A DNA stretch of 64,000 nucleotides from Leptasterias polaris (taxonomy: Eukaryota > Echinodermata > Asteroidea > Forcipulatida > Asteriidae): contig JAZGTN010000014.1 in the NCBI GenBank assembly GCA_037783415.1, positions 1,984,001 to 2,048,000 of the forward strand, written 5' to 3'. This document shows, in pieces, positions 34,790-46,048 of the stretch (position 1 is its first letter; every line of letters starts with the position of its first letter). The position numbers and the translations under genes are program-made. The notes under the pieces are model-generated. The model saw only the letters and a program-made list of their open reading frames with translations, did no database searches and was not told the DNA's origin.

Positions 34790-35301
34790 TGTCACCGATT
34801 TCAAAAAGAGCCACATATCTTAAAGTAACAAATTATTGATTACTACAGGAAGGGGCCTTTATCTCAATAATTTCAAAAAGCCACAGGCCCCCAAAATGCA
34901 GAGTAATACATTGCAACAGAATGGCGTAAAATGTAGGTCAAATTGTTTTTCAAGTTTCAAGAAGGGCAACTTATGTCAGTGTACACGTGATCACGTGACA
35001 AGGGTGTCCCTTTCCTATGTAAAAACACATTCTCCAGTTAGGTGTTTAGGTAGGTCATTTCACTTTTTAGGTTTCAAGAAGAGACATGTATCTTGCACTT
35101 ATTGTTAGACAACTATGCTCCAATGCATTTAAAGAAATTAGTTGGTCAATGGAGAGGTTTTAAAACTTATACAGAATCATATGAGTGGTCCTTAACTGCA
35201 AACCATGGCTTTAGTATTGCAAATTTTGCAGTTTTAAGTAAAATGTAAGTCTCAATCAAGAGTTTGGACATAAAGTGGCTCTTCGTGAAAACGGTGACGT
35301 G
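34790..35301. mobile_element. Possible MITE with ~24-bp inverted ends
   Basis: GTCACCGATTTCAAAAAGAG then CCAC (from 34790) pairs with GTGGCTCTTCGTGAAAACGG then TGAC (ends about 35301), with a few mismatches. No target duplication was found. The open frame at 34836-35108 inside it has no recognisable domain. Confidence 0.5.
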
Positions 35302-35990
35302 TTGCTATTGCTTTACCCCACCCTCCAAAGTTGTTTGATTTCCTTAGCTTTGGAGGGCCTAATTTTGAATAACTTTTTTGATATTGGAAGATTGAGGGCA
35401 TGATTGTTATTTTTGATGACTATGGAAGATTGATGATAGCTGGCTCAATAAAATGCTGTTCGAAGTTGAAGAATAGAGAGCATAATTTGATTCAAACCTG
35501 TGAAGATCACACAGGAAGAAAGGCATCAGGCCACTGGAGAAAAGAAGGTTGGGTTTATCAATATTTAAAACATTCATGTTTGGAAATATTTAATTTTTCT
35601 ACAATATTTTCTTGCACACCAGGTTGGGGAATGGCCTCCCTGCGCTGTGGTACTATGCCGCCTGCGAACCAAGGGTTGGCGGGGTCCAGAACTCTTAAAT
35701 TGCTGACTCGACGGCGGGGTACGCACAGTGATTTGGCCAGACCACGATTTGATGTGTGGGTCCTTATATTGTCATATAAAAAAGTTTTTGAAAATCAGAG
35801 TAAAAGAAATTAGAATATATAGGCAAAGGAAAAACTAACAATCAAAAACTTGCTGGGACAACCTTGTAAAAAACTCTTTTAGAAGTACATGTAGTGTTTG
35901 TTTGAAATGGTGTACTCTGCTCATCAGGAGAATGATGATGCTGAGGTTTAAGTAGGGATTGAGGGATGAACATTTGGGCAGGAAGGGTCC
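35302..35990. other. Non-coding stretch with an unrecognised open frame
   Basis: The frame 35400-35813 (137 codons) has no domain I recognise and no supporting splice or promoter context. I do not call it a gene. Confidence 0.4.
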
Positions 35991-36790
35991 AAGCTGTTCT
36001 TGACCGGTGATGCATGGGAGTTGACTGCTGGTTGGATGTGTTCCTGTTATGGTGAGCTGTTGATGAAAGGGTGTGCTTGAGTATAGAGATGACCAGATGT
36101 CGTTGATGAAGAAATTGAGGTCTTATGGAACTGTGTATGTGACTTGATTTTGATGGCTTCCCTCAATCTGTGTTGGTACCAGGACATGACAGGGGCAATG
36201 AGCTTGGTGTTTATTTCAGTCGATGTGGTGTTCTTGGTCATGAGTGTTTGATGATGGCTGACTTATCAAGGTGTCCTACAGTCTGCTGTGTGGTTGGTGT
36301 TCCTTGATTCCTATAGATCTATATGTTGTGACCGGTCTCCCTGATGTATAGTTTATCACATTCACAGGGAATACTGTAAACCCCAGCCTTGTCTTGAGTG
36401 TCTTACTGGTCCTTGTGTGTTTGGTGTGATGCATGGATGTTGTTTGGTCCCTTGTGGAAGATCTTGAGTTGTGCTAGGTTGAAGAAACACTGAAGCTTGT
36501 GTGATTTGTGACTGATGTATAGGAGGGACATTGGACTTGAACTGTAGTCTTTCTTTTGATGGGAGGCTTGACTTGAAGACTGGGGCAAAGATCGGCATTC
36601 TTGATGGAGTCCAGTTCAAACTCTTTCCATGAACAAGGACCGATAGAGGAGTCGAGGACTGGGATAGAGTAGTTCCCATGGCAGCTTCAGAGGTTTGTTC
36701 AAAGAATTTATCTCTCCACCTGAAGCAAGATGATGATACATAAGTCAGGAGTCGGTGGTGCATTTGTCGGTGGTGCACTCACCAAAAGCA
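35990..36790 (-). mobile_element. Penelope-like retroelement remnant (RT end and GIY-YIG nuclease), minus strand
   Basis: Reading down the minus strand from 36778, RWRDKFFEQTSEAAMGTTLS matches the Penelope-type RT catalytic region (usual form FEQTxGAAMGSPLSP). SSLPSKERLQFKSNV and further RT remnants follow. At 36324-36383 the frame gives VYSIPCECDKLYIRETG, which is the GIY-YIG endonuclease start (VYxIPC...YIGETG) with R for the expected G. Downstream, LIAPVMSWYQHRLREAIKIK at about 36150 resembles the conserved REAIxI part of that nuclease. Several frameshifts and stops are present, so it is inactive. Confidence 0.7.
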
Positions 36791-37316
36791 CCAATGTGTT
36801 CTCGCTGATGGCAGAGTTATCTTGTGGAGATTTGGCGATATGAAGCATGTTTCTTTTGCTGGTATGTTGGTGAAGAAGAAGACTATGTTAAAACTTACTA
36901 GAATGTTTGATTGACTAAGATGGAGGTGCTTGATGATGACACTGACAAACTGGCTGGAGTTCTTAATGTGGTCTGGCTGTTTTGTAGGTTGGGGAATTCC
37001 TAGAAACTATGATGAGGCAGAGAGGAACACCTCTGTCGAGACCACACAGTTTCTTCTCAAAACTCAAAAAAAAAATTTATACAAAGTTGTACTCGCAAGT
37101 TTACTACAATCTTGTAGAACTTTGTCTCAATCTTCCAAAGTTCCCAAGACTGTAGTACACACGTCACAAGGCCCTAGAATTACAAATATATCCAGCATTG
37201 TGTGCAAAACAAACATAACAATTTAGTAAAAAAATACCTGTATAAAGTGTATCGGAAAATGAAGCATTTATTTAATGTTGTTATTATTGTAAAATTATGT
37301 ACAGTTTGCCAATTAC
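36791..37316. other. Non-coding stretch
   Basis: Nothing recognised beyond possible Penelope-like flank. Confidence 0.4.
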
Positions 37317-40100
37317 TATAATAATAATATCAAGCATTTATAAAGCGCCATCTATCTAGGTAGCCTATTCCGAGGCGCATAAGAAAGGAAAGAAGAAGAA
37401 AAAACAGAGGGAAAACTTAAGCAAACAAATACCAATACACGCAACAATGCATTAATAAGCTACACTAAACAAGTATGATTTTAATTTAATTTTAAACACT
37501 TCTAACGAGTCTATTGTTTTTAATTCTAAGGGTAGTCTATTCCATAAATCCGGAGCTGAAGCAAAAAATGCTCTTTTTCCATAAGTTACGCGTGTCTTTT
37601 GAGTTTCTAAAAGTAATCTATTCCATAAATCCGAAGCTGAAGCAAAAAATGCTCTTTTTCCATAAGTTACGCGTGTCTTTTGAGTTTCTAAAAGTAATCT
37701 ATTTGAGGAGCGGAGGTTACGTTGTGGTACATATGACCGGACTAACTCATTTAAGTAACAAGGTGCCATACCATGAAGAATCTTCCAAGTTTGAAGTAGT
37801 ATCTTAAATTCAATACGCTGGCGAATAGGTAGCCAATGTAAAGTTTGCAGCACAGGTGTAATATGATCGTACTTTGAAGTTCTAGATAGGATCCTAGCTG
37901 CAGAGTTCAAAGCAAGTTGCAATTTATCCAACAAATATACTGGAATATTATACAAAAGAGAATTGCCAATGTCCAATCTTGAAATAACAAAGGCATGTAT
38001 GAGCATAGAATCTTTCTAATGCAATTAACATTATATATACTATAATACACAGACTTACAAATATGTTGTACATGAGATTCCATTGACATATTCTCATCAA
38101 ATATAACACCGAGATTACGAACAGAAGATGATGCCCTGATTTGTTCACTGCCAATGGTAATACTCTGAGTATGAATCATAGGTTTCTGATACTTTGAAGA
38201 GATAACAAGAAACTCTGATTTACAACCATTTAATTTTAACTTATTCACAACCATCCAAGATGCCATATCAGATATACAAGCTTCAAGTCGACGTTTGGCT
38301 GACAGTTCACTATTTTGGTCACTGGGATTAAAAGGAAGATACAACTGAGTATCATCAGCATATAAGTGGATTGAAATACCGTGGCTCCTTGCAATACTTG
38401 CTAAAGGCGCACAATATATACTAAAAAACATTGGTCCAAGGACCGATCCTTGGGGAACACCAAACTTCATCTTAGCTGAGGTTGATGTTGTTCCCTCAAC
38501 ACTAACTATAAATGATCTATTTTCTAAATATGATGAAATCCAATTAAGTGGTTTACCCTTAACTCCATATGATTCAAGTCGATTGAGCAAAATCAAATGG
38601 TCAACAGTATCAAAGGCGGACGATAAGTCCAATAATACCAAAAACACAGCCTGTTTCCTATCAAGGGCATGCAAAATATCATTAGAGACACGAATGAGGG
38701 CTGTTTCAACACTATGACCCTTCCTATAGGCTGACTGGAATGGCTCTAACAAATTATTATAATTAAAGTGATCCAGAATTTGTGAAGCTACTATTTTCTC
38801 CAGTATCTTAGATACAAACTTGAGATTCGATACCGGACGAAAATTAGCAAGATCTTCAGAATCTAATGACATCTTTTTCAAAAGGGGGGAAACAATAGCT
38901 TGTTTAAAAGACTGTGGGAACTGAGCTGACTGAAACGACATATTAACAATGGATGCAATACAAGAATGTAAAAGTCCAACATGTTTCTTGACTAACCAAG
39001 TCGGGATAGGGTCCAATGAGCATGACTTGGCAGGAAGACTTGAAATGAGATTTAAGATCTCATCATTTGAAACTGAATCAAATTCATCCCAAACTGGTAC
39101 GTCTAAATTATCTCGAGCCACAATACCAGACGTGGTATTAATTGAATCAAGTTCATTTCGAATATCACTTATCTTAGACAAAAAGAAGGCACTAAAATTT
39201 TCAGCAAGTTCCAATGAAGGTACATTTGTAGGAAACTTTAAATTTGATGTACGATGTAGAGCACTATACCAATGACCTTATAGAATTGACCCGAATTAGA
39301 GCAGTCAGATATCTGTTTTTTCAAATGTTCAGCTTTGGCCTCATTAATCATCTCAAAAACAAGAAGTCGCTGATTCGTAAAAAGTTGCTTTGTTAATATC
39401 AGTCTTGTTTGCCCGCCACTGTCGTTCAAGACGCTTTCTCAGGCGTTTGGCTTCAGTAATCTCTGATGTGTACCACATGTTGCGTGGACGAATAGTTATC
39501 ATACTCTCTTTTATTGGTGCATGACGATCAAGAACTGTAGCAAGTTCAGTGTCATATTGATTGACCAGACCATCAAGGTTAGACTCGGGGTTTACAAGAA
39601 GAGCCGACGACCTACGAATGTTTTCTGCAAAACTATCATGATTTATCAACTTCAAATTTCTATATGTTATCTTCTTTCTTCTAGGCTGAGGCTTAATCAC
39701 TTTCAAACTGCAATGCACTGCAGCATGGTCACTTATAAATGAAGACACTTCTACATTACTAACAAGATCTCCATCAGCGTATGAAATAACAAAATCTAAT
39801 ATGTGGCCACTTTCATGAGTAGAATTTTGTACAAGCTGAACTAAATTAAAAGATTGCAATATGTCCAGAAACTTCTTTCTTTCAGTATTATGATCATCAT
39901 CCAAGTGAATATTAAAATCTCCCACAATTACGAGCTTACTAGCTGTGGATATTAATTATGACACAAAATTAGAAAATTCTTCAAAAAAGACATTTGAGCT
40001 AATCCTATTTTTTGAGCTATATGGGGGTCGATAGATAACAACAACTTTAATAAATGAAGAAGTTCCTTTGAACTTCATGTCACAACACAAACACTCAAAG
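37317..40100 (-). mobile_element. Non-LTR retrotransposon (CR1/L2-type), minus strand, most complete LINE in the window
   Basis: In transcript order the element begins within the endonuclease. At about 40050-40015 the frame gives VVVIYRPPYSSKNR. At 39925-39353 come GDFNIHLDDDHN and ISDHAAVHCSLKV, the C-terminal half of an APE-type nuclease. The RT domain at 39214-37907 has FRPVSNLKFVSKILEKIVA, LDLSSAFDTVDH (motif A), GVPQGSVLGPMF (motif B) and LYADDTQLYLPF (motif C). The C-terminal domain is 38006-37452. The 3' tail ends GCGCTTTATAAATGC then (ATT)n at 37317-37330. Frameshifts near 39350, 39250 and 38000 and a 5' truncation mean it is not functional, though the RT core is intact. Confidence 0.9.
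37540..37701 (-). repeat. In-frame tandem duplication of 81 bp in the LINE RT C-terminus
   Basis: 37540-37620 and 37621-37701 are near-identical. On the minus strand the duplicated 27 residues are LLLETQKTRVTYGKRAFFAS then A[SP]DLWNR, so the frame is preserved. Differences are few (for example CCGGAG versus CCGAAG). Confidence 0.95.
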
Positions 40101-40865
40101 CTTGATGCTGGATATGTCAAGGCTGCAAAATTTAATGCTCAAAATTGTTGAAATTAATTGCTATGATGGATGCAGTTTTCAGAATCTGAAATTGTCTTAT
40201 TTGAAAACCTTTGAAGCCCTAAATATTTATATAATTAATTAGGTATTTTTTATTTAATTGAATGTAAAGCCTTGTGGTACCTTTAAGCTGTGATTGTCAA
40301 TTGTTATATCCAAAAGTGTCAAGGCTGCAGACTTGAAAGCAACTTAAAATTGTTGGAATTAATCTATAATGGATCCAGTTTTCAGCATCTGAAAGTATCT
40401 TATTTGAAAACTGTATAAATCTGAAAGTGTATAGTGATATTTATGTATTTTTTTTCTAATTGAATTTAAACCTGAATGCAACTCAAAAATTGTTCAAATT
40501 AATAGCTATAAGAGATGCAGTTTTCAGCATCTGAAAGTGTCTTATTTGAAAACTTTCTAAGGCCTTAAATATTTGTAGAAGTAATTATGTATTTGTTATC
40601 TAATTGAATGTAAAGCCTTGTGGTGCCATTAAGCCTTGATTGTCAATTAATGTAAAAAAAGCCAAGGCTGCAAACTGGAATGCAACTCACAATTGTTTAA
40701 ATTAATAATATATACATGTATATAGCTTTAATGATTGCAGTTTCAAATTGACTTTCTAAGGCCCTAGATCTTTATAGAAATATTCATGTATTGTTTATTT
40801 AATTGAATGTAAAGCCTTGTGGTACCATTAAGCCTTGATTGTTACTTGTTGTATTATTTCATTCA
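40101..40865. repeat. Degenerate ~200-bp tandem repeat, about four copies
   Basis: Recurring phrases are GGCTGCAAACTGGAATGCAA, AATTGTTNAAATTAAT, GATGCAGTTTTCAGCATCTG, CTTATTTGAAAAC and TTTAATTGAATGTAAAGCCT then TGTGGTACC. Copies start near 40122, 40322, 40473 and 40665. Some are truncated. Confidence 0.85.
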
Positions 40866-41191
40866 GTAGTTAGTCTATGTTGATGGATTCAGGGCTTGTT
40901 CCAGAGATATATTTCCAGGAGTTTGAGTCAATTATCTTGCTGAGGGAGGGAAGGGTTCAGCAGCCACTGGTTTCTGATCCATGAAGTGTCAAGTCAGACT
41001 GGCAGATGTTTGGTTAAACAGTGTTGGGGATGGGGTTGGGAATGGGGAACTATACCTTGCCTCTGGATCTGCCATGGTGATTTAACACTACGGGAAAGCT
41101 CCATTAAAGAATTTCTGAGTTTGTCCCCAAAAACTCAGAAAGGATATCCTTATCACTCATTAGGTATGATCATATTGAATTACTTTGGTCA

Positions 41192-41520
41192 TTGAAGGCA
41201 CTAGACACGTTTGCTAATTACTCAAAATATATATTAACATAAACACTTAGTATAACACATTTTGAGAAACGACTTCCTCTGAAGTAATCTAGTTTTTGAG
41301 AAAGAGGTAACTTCCCACTAAAATATTTGAATCTGAAAAATACTTCAGGCCTGAAGCCTTTTATTAGCATCTAAAAACACAAAAATTTGTGCAACAAGGG
41401 TGTTTTTCTTTCATTATTTTCTTTCAACTTCGATGACCAGGTTGAGCCCAAATTTTCACAGGTTTGTTATTTTATGCATAGAGATAACAGGTGTGAGCTG
41501 AGCTGTCAGATGAAATGAAT
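41192..41520. mobile_element. TTAA-type MITE, copy 2, right end lost
   Basis: It starts TTGAAGGCACTAGACACG then TTTGCTAATTACTC. Inside it has TTTTGAGAAACGACTTCCTC and CGATGACCAGGTTGAGCCC, then CACAGGTTTGTTATTTTATG, matching the other copies. No right end with CCTTTAA was found, so it is truncated near 41520. Confidence 0.75.
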
Positions 41521-41527
41521 GTTGCAT

Positions 41528-41759
41528 TTTAGCTTCTGTCTCTACTCTTGGTAACATTTTCCAGTGAGTTGACCAACCATTTGAAACCATTCTGCACTGG
41601 TTGTGTATGATGGCACAACTGTGCACATAACATGGGTGTACTGTGTAGATGCATTTATCACATGATTACATCGCAGGCTGGCATACATGTACATGTAGTT
41701 TATCTACCATTCAAAACCACAGTGGATGATATTGAATGGTCAGACAGTAGAAGGGTTAA
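41528..41759 (-). mobile_element. Second TTAA-type MITE family, copy A
   Basis: It ends CAGACAGTAGAAGGGTTAA at 41759. The body (CAGTGAGTTGACCAACCATT, GATGGCACAACTGTGCACA, CATTCAAAACCACAGTGGAT) is the reverse complement of 44461-44684. The left terminus is eroded. Confidence 0.7.
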
Positions 41760-42109
41760 TGGAGCTTTCCTGTAATGAAATGATGATAGGATTAGGAACA
41801 GACTTTGTACTTTTACTTCATCATCACAAATTATAAAGTTCTTATTCAAATTATACTTTTTGTGCAAATTGTTCTGATTGTTTTACTCTGGAAACAAAAG
41901 ACCATAACTAATGTGAGATTTAAAGTTGTTTAGCTAAAGCTTTTATAAACCCCTTGAAAAATACACCTAAACTTAGATTAAAGTGCTTTGGTCACGTTTC
42001 ATGATTTTTTTCACCATTAAATCAAGGGGTTCTAAGTGGCAGTTTTGCCATAAATTACAAATTTTGTTCCGTGATTTTATTATTATAATTTTTTGGGGGA
42101 GGGCTATTG

Positions 42110-42460
42110 GTGGTAGGGAGGAATGTTTATTTTACATACATGACTGTATTTTGCTTCTTATTAGAAGCATCCTGTTTGAGCTTAATCAGCAGCTGGACTT
42201 GGTTTCATGTGACGATGGCCTCCAGAAATTTAGAAAAACAGGTCCCGTTAAGTACTGATTTCCATTAAGTTTGACCAACCTGTGTGTTGGTTTATTATAT
42301 TATTTTGCTTCTTGTCTGGAGCACCATGTTTGAGTTGAGTCAGCAGTTGGATTCAGTTTTTCAATAGTAATACAAGTGTTTAGTCCAATGATTGACTTTC
42401 ATAAACTTCCCTTTGACCAACCTGGGTGATCATGATACATGTACCTGTGGATGTGAACTT
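42110..42460. repeat. Two diverged copies of a ~180-bp segment
   Basis: TTTTGCTTCTTATTAGAAGC ... TGTTTGAG ... CAGCAGCTGGACTTGG and, about 165 bases on, TTTTGCTTCTTGTCTGGAGC ... CAGCAGTTGGATTCAG. Each is followed by TTGACCAACCTGNGTG. Confidence 0.65.
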
Positions 42461-42629
42461 TTTCTTGCTGGGAGCATCACAGCTGGATTTGGATATTATC
42501 CAAGTCCTGACTACATGGACCGTGTAATACATAAAAGCTGTTTCCAAGAGTATCACCAAGACACGTATTGTTGTGTCAGTGGAAAAACAATATCATTTTA
42601 TCTCTTTAAAAAAAAAACTTTACGCGAGT

Positions 42630-42925
42630 TCGATGTCAAAACGTTGTATCTCCCTTGAAATAGCCCGATGTACACACAAAACAAATATGCCCCAGATACA
42701 ATGTTTTTGCACAGCCCATTTTCCTGCAAGATACAACATTTTTGCAAAATCAATTTACATGTACCATAATTTTGCACGGACTATTATCCTGTGAAATACG
42801 ACGTTTTAGCAAAATTTAGATTCAACGGTTTTGCATGGACACTTTTCCTGCGAGATACAACGGTTTTGCACGGACTATTTTCCTGTGAGATACAACGTTT
42901 TAGCAAAACTGAGATACACGGTGTG
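42630..42925. repeat. Degenerate ~55-bp tandem repeat
   Basis: The phrase TTTTGCACGGACTATTTTCC then TGNGAGATACAACGTTTT recurs about six times. Confidence 0.8.
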
Positions 42926-43039
42926 TTGCACTGACGCATCGATATAATACATGAGGTCTCCTTATCCACTAGGAAAGATAAGGAAGCACACTGCAGAAAC
43001 TGGGGTGTTAAATTGATTCTCTTGGTATCTACACATGTG

Positions 43040-43410
43040 GCAACGCCTGCACGGCATTAGTTATCCCGGGTACACTATTGTGGGTGTTGTTAGCACCAAC
43101 AGTGTTTACACATTGTATTTATCCCAGATACAATATTATTGATGTAATTAACACCAATAGTGTTAGTTATCCCAGATATTATGTAAGTGTACCAACAGTG
43201 TTTATATACATTGTAGTTGACCCAGATACAATATCATCAATGTAATTAACACCAATAGTGTTAGTTATCCCAGATACAATTCTGTAAGTGTAATTAACAC
43301 CAACAGTGTTTACACATTGTAGTTGACCCAACAGTGTTTACACAGTGTTAGTAATCCCAGATACAATATAATTTTGTTTTGGTAATTAACACCATGCTGT
43401 TGTAACATAT
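43040..43410. repeat. Degenerate ~60-bp tandem repeat
   Basis: AATTAACACCAATAGTGTTA then GTTATCCCAGATACAAT and ACAGTGTTTACACATTGTAG recur about six times in alternating order. Confidence 0.85.
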
Positions 43411-44090
43411 ATATACCAAGAATATTGATTTAACACTCCCAGTTTTTACAGTTTATTAGAATGCATGTCGTTATTGCTGTGATTTTCAACTCGGATGTAC
43501 ATGTATCACGTGGAGGGGGTGGGGTGCTGGCACCTCAAATAATTTCTAAAGAAATGCCTCTGGTAAAGAGGTACTTTAGCAAAATATGTTTTAAGGAATG
43601 CTTGTTAAACTTGTTTGTAATGTGTTTGTCCATCTTTTAAATGTAATTTAAACTTCTGAATTGTCCGTAATTGTCAATAAAACAGGCCTTCTATAGAAAG
43701 TACATGTAGATGACGCCATGAAGACACAAACATTGTCTGCCATGACGTTACCTCGCCTTGTTGGATCAAACGGGGGGGGGGATTTTTTTAGGAATGTTTT
43801 TTGGGGGAATGGCACTGAGAATTATATAAGCCTTGGAAATCAATATACATGTACCCTATAATTGTTTCCATGTATGACGATACAACATCACAGCAGTAAA
43901 TACATGGCAAAATAAAGGGTAACACAGAATCGCGTGTTCCACCAATGATCTATGTGTGAGTTATACTAGTTATGTGTTATGTAACCTGGGGAAACCCTCC
44001 ACATTGTGAAGTTGTTAAATTTGTGTTTTTACACCGATTTATTATTGACACTCAACTCATTACCAAACTGCTTTATTCAGTAGGGTGTCT
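43411..44090. other. Non-coding stretch
   Basis: Nothing recognised. A short poly-G run lies at 43773-43781. Confidence 0.4.
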
Positions 44091-44095
44091 GTAGA

Positions 44096-44701
44096 CTTGT
44101 AGACAAGTCGTTAAATGTCTGTTGCGGTGATAGGGAAACGGTTCTTTCACAATATTCCGCAAGACTGATGCTCTGCGCAAGACTGCTCTCACAACTGGTT
44201 TGTACAAAATTGGCTGAAAAACTCAGTCCATGCACAAACTGCCTGCGGGTTTCACAAGTCGGTAATTGTGACCAGTCGTGAGAGCAGCAGTCTCGTGCAG
44301 AGAGCAGCAGCCTTGCGGGATGTTGCAAGAGAAGCGTTTTGCTATCACTGCGAGAGACATATGAGTCGGCAGCCAGGAATTTTGCACGGGAGCAGTGATC
44401 TCGCGAGAGCAGTCTGTATTACGCATTACCACCACAAGTCGACAATCATTGCGACAAACATTAGCCCTCTTGCTGTCTGACCATTCAATAACATTCACTG
44501 TGGTTTTGAATGATAGATAAGCTATTGCCAGCCATTTGAAATATGATACCATGAGGGAATGCATGTACACAGTACACAGTTAGTTCTGTGCACAGTTGTG
44601 CCACCATACACAACTTTGGCAGTTGAATGGTTTCAAATGTTTGGTCAACTCACTTGAAAATGTTGTGAACAGTAGGAGGGTTAATGACTTGTCTACAACT
44701 C
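44096..44701. repeat. Outer inverted repeat enclosing a MITE
   Basis: TTGTAGACAAGTCGTTAA (44098) and TTAATGACTTGTCTACAA (44682) are inverted with one mismatch. They enclose a region rich in TGCGCAAGACTGCTCTC-like partial palindromes and the MITE at 44461-44684. Confidence 0.6.
44461..44684 (+). mobile_element. Second TTAA-type MITE family, copy B
   Basis: The left end is TTAGCCCTCTTGCTGT and the right end is ACAGTAGGAGGGTTAA, inverted with few differences and a TTAA (TTAG at left) at each side. CCC-starting ends next to TTAA fit piggyBac-type termini. It is non-coding and 224 bp. Related sequence is at 41528 (inverted) and 54025-54215. Confidence 0.72.
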
Positions 44702-45014
44702 TAGAAAAACTGCAGTGAGATAAAACTTCATGCGTTTGTATTGGTTATTTATACACAAAATGAACAGTTCCACTTTGTGGAGTTTTTTTTCTGATCACCA
44801 CACAGTTGTAGTTTCCCTCTAAAATTAAAGGTAGTATTATTACAAAAGACTCTGTAGACTGTAAATTGTAACTACACTAATTACATGGTTAGAAAGATCA
44901 CTAATAATAATATGTACCCTTTTTGTCTCAATGTTTGTCAAGTTTCAAATTCTACATTAAGTAGATGCATCAGGGGATAAAACAAATCTACCTTCTTGAT
45001 TCTGTTATTAAGAG

Positions 45015-45273
45015 CAGGGCTCAATTTCATGGCTCTGCTTACTGCCGAATTCTGCGCTTACGATCAACATATTCTCTGCTTACCGAGCAAGCGCAGAATT
45101 TCTGCGCTAGCTGTGTAAGCGTAGAATGCCTTTTGTAACGTGGAATATGCAAGCGCACAAGCAGAAATTCCCTGCTTACCTGTGAATTACGCTTGACATA
45201 AGCGCGGAAATCCCTGCTTCCGTAAGCGCAGATTCTTTGCTTAGAGTAAGCAGAGCCATGAAATTAGGCCCTG
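45015..45273. mobile_element. CAGGG-ended MITE family, copy 1
   Basis: CAGGGCTCAATTTCATGGCT then CTGCTTA at the left is inverted at the right as TAAGCAGAGCCATGAAAT then TAGGCCCTG. The interior is packed with AAGCGCAGAA/TTCTGCGCTT palindromes, so the whole 259 bp can fold on itself. No clear target duplication. Confidence 0.82.
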
Positions 45274-45277
45274 ATGT

Positions 45278-46048
45278 GCATTATTGGTAAATGTCAAAGA
45301 CCAGTACTATTCACACTTGTAGCCTTTTATTTGGGCCTTCGTGGCTTGGACAGCTTTGTAGAGCAGCGGGGCGATTGGAACAGGAGACCACTTGCGCGAG
45401 TCGAGTGGCGAAGCCACAGGGCCTTTTCCAACTCAATATGTATATAAAACATACATTATTTATAACTTGTATGCAAATAAGTAAGGTGCTGAAAGATTTT
45501 ACCCTTGTTAATTTGCATAATGTGCTCATGTATGCTGACCCGCTGACCCCCCTCGCTTCTTTTTGGTTTGGAATTTTGCTACCCTGTAAGGGTATCAAAA
45601 ATGGAGATGCAAAGAAAGACATTAGAAACTGCAAACAAGTTGGAAAAGGCCCTCGTGGCTTTGTGACTCGCATGAGTGGTCTCCCCTTCCAGTCGCTTGG
45701 AATCGCGGGCCTCAAAGAAGACAGACTGTCCAAGCCACAAAGGCTACACATAAATATTGTACATGAAATAACAAATCTGTGAAAGTTTAAGCTAAATCTG
45801 TCCTCAGAGTCATGAGAAAACAGTGAAAACCTCATTATATGTTTTCACTGTTTTCAAACATTGGGATTTGGACATGCGTGATAAAGACTTATTGTTTTAC
45901 TCATTTCCTAAAAACTATTTCAAGGGAAATTTTCCACCATGACCATCTTTACACCATAAAGCCATGACCATCTTTACACCATGACCATCTTGTGCATATC
46001 TGTGAACATTTGTTCTTTCAATCTTACCAATGTTGTACACACCCTTTA
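45278..46048. mobile_element. TTAA-type MITE, copy 3, split by a foldback insertion
   Basis: The left piece (45278-45318, ATTGGTAAATGTCAAAGACC ... CACACTT) and right piece (45748-46048, AATAACAAATCTGTGAAAGT ... CAATGTTGTACACACCCTTT) match successive parts of the copy at 50026-50350. The element at 45319-45747 lies between them. Confidence 0.8.
45319..45747. mobile_element. Foldback element with ~110-bp inverted arms
   Basis: Arm 1 (45319-45433) starts GTAGCCTTTTATTTGGGCC and ends GGCCTTTTCCAACT. Arm 2 (45638-45747) is its reverse complement with scattered differences, starting AGTTGGAAAAGGCC and ending CAAAGGCTAC. The ~200-bp centre is non-coding. The open frames on both strands across it are palindrome artefacts. 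Confidence 0.85.

Noticed and set aside
35400..35813. 137-codon open frame
   Set aside because: No similarity recognised. It is isolated and flanked by transposon remnants, so it is likely a chance frame.
41093..41772. Inverted pair GGAAAGCTCCATTAA / TTAATGGAGCTTTCC as element ends
   Set aside because: The match is only 15 bases, the right copy overlaps the end of another MITE, and no target duplication is seen.
45291..45835. Overlapping open frames of 163 and 174 codons on opposite strands
   Set aside because: They cover the inverted arms of the foldback element, so both strands stay open by symmetry. No protein domain was recognised.
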